Position numbers and translations under genes: made by a program. From contig NZ_NKHF01000006.1 of assembly GCF_002744175.1 (NCBI RefSeq), positions 1-35,634 of the forward strand: DNA of 35,634 nt. Direction: 5' to 3'. The stretch is from Pseudoalteromonas piscicida (GTDB lineage Bacteria; Pseudomonadota; Gammaproteobacteria; Enterobacterales; Alteromonadaceae). Below are positions 35,348-35,634 of this stretch, in pieces; positions within the stretch are counted from its first letter, which is position 1, and each line of letters starts with the position of its first letter. The notes under the pieces are model-generated. The model made no database searches. It was not told the DNA's origin and saw only the letters and a program-made list of their open reading frames with translations.

Positions 35348-35634
35348 ATATCTATACAACACTCACTTTATACCGACTCAACGCCCCCAAAATCCACAAA
35401 CTATAACCACTTTGGCTTATTATTGAGCAATCGAGCATTTCATCGTGACTTTTTCACCTTTTAATAGTGACAAGCCTGTTAAAAATTTTTATACTGCCTG
35501 CGCTTTCAGTGATTTACCTACAAATCATTATTGCCGAGTCAAGAACGAAGCACCGCTTCGCAGCTTGATGAGGTGGAGGCAGGACGCCGACAGGATATAC
35601 CTTCATGGATGAATTTATTGAGCACTTACAACAT
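35348..35634. other. Terminal non-coding stretch, no identified gene
   Basis: No gene can be supported in these 287 bases. They contain a promoter-like site (next entry). The last 30 bases, from ATG at 35605, read MDEFIEHLQH to the edge, but the surrounding sequence (35530-35634, with a GGATATACCTTCATGGATGA stretch) looks more like an intergenic repeat than a gene start. Confidence 0.45.
35467..35495 (+). promoter_or_regulatory. Candidate sigma-70 promoter for a gene beyond the window
   Basis: GTGACA (35467-35472) and TATACT (35490-35495) are each one base from consensus and are separated by exactly 17 bases. It would drive a plus-strand gene past the window end. Confidence 0.6.

Overview
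The window looks like a chromosomal segment of a marine gammaproteobacterium of the Alteromonadales, most likely Pseudoalteromonas or a close relative. This rests on protein resemblance and gene order (rnr-rlmB, efp/epmA/epmB, groES-groEL-fxsA, cutA-dsbD, aroQ-accB-accC), not on a database search.

Layout. 1-7.4 kb, all on the minus strand: rnr-rlmB (RNA decay and rRNA methylation), then a hybrid sensor kinase and a DesK/DesR-like two-component pair. 7.5-10.4 kb, plus strand: an EamA-type transporter, a glycerophosphodiester phosphodiesterase overlapping it by ATGA, and a chemoreceptor with almost no periplasmic domain. 10.5-13.2 kb: EF-P with the two enzymes that lysylate it (epmA, epmB). 13.4-15 kb: a small YjfB-type motility protein behind a near-consensus sigma-28 promoter, a small PriC-like protein and a phosphoglycolate-phosphatase-like HAD enzyme.

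15.0-23.5 kb is the accessory highlight. A tight six-gene minus-strand operon encodes an RND/MMPL exporter, a LolA-like periplasmic protein, an outer-membrane barrel protein, a flavin-dependent halogenase, a PvcA-type isocyanide synthase and a PvcB-type Fe(II)/2-oxoglutarate oxygenase. A TetR repressor gene lies upstream. The same operator, CAGAAT-N4-ATTCTG, overlaps the promoter of the operon and the promoter of the tetR gene, and a hairpin with a T-run follows pvcB. I read this as a self-contained, inducible pathway that makes, tailors (possibly halogenates) and exports an isonitrile metabolite. I do not recognise it as a characterised cluster.

23.5-27.8 kb is a plastic zone: a DUF3016 protein, decayed IS3-family transposase DNA, and a roughly 2.4 kb AT-rich cargo of three unknown genes. 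The cargo lies between two perfect 93-bp direct repeats (25190-25282 and 27710-27802) that duplicate the last 20 bases of groEL and its terminator. This is the signature of an element inserted at the 3' end of groEL; no integrase is visible in it.

27.8-35.6 kb returns to core genes: groEL-groES behind a sigma-32-like promoter, fxsA, cutA-dsbD (TAATG overlap) and aroQ-accB-accC ending in a strong terminator. The last 290 bases hold a promoter-like sequence and no identifiable gene.
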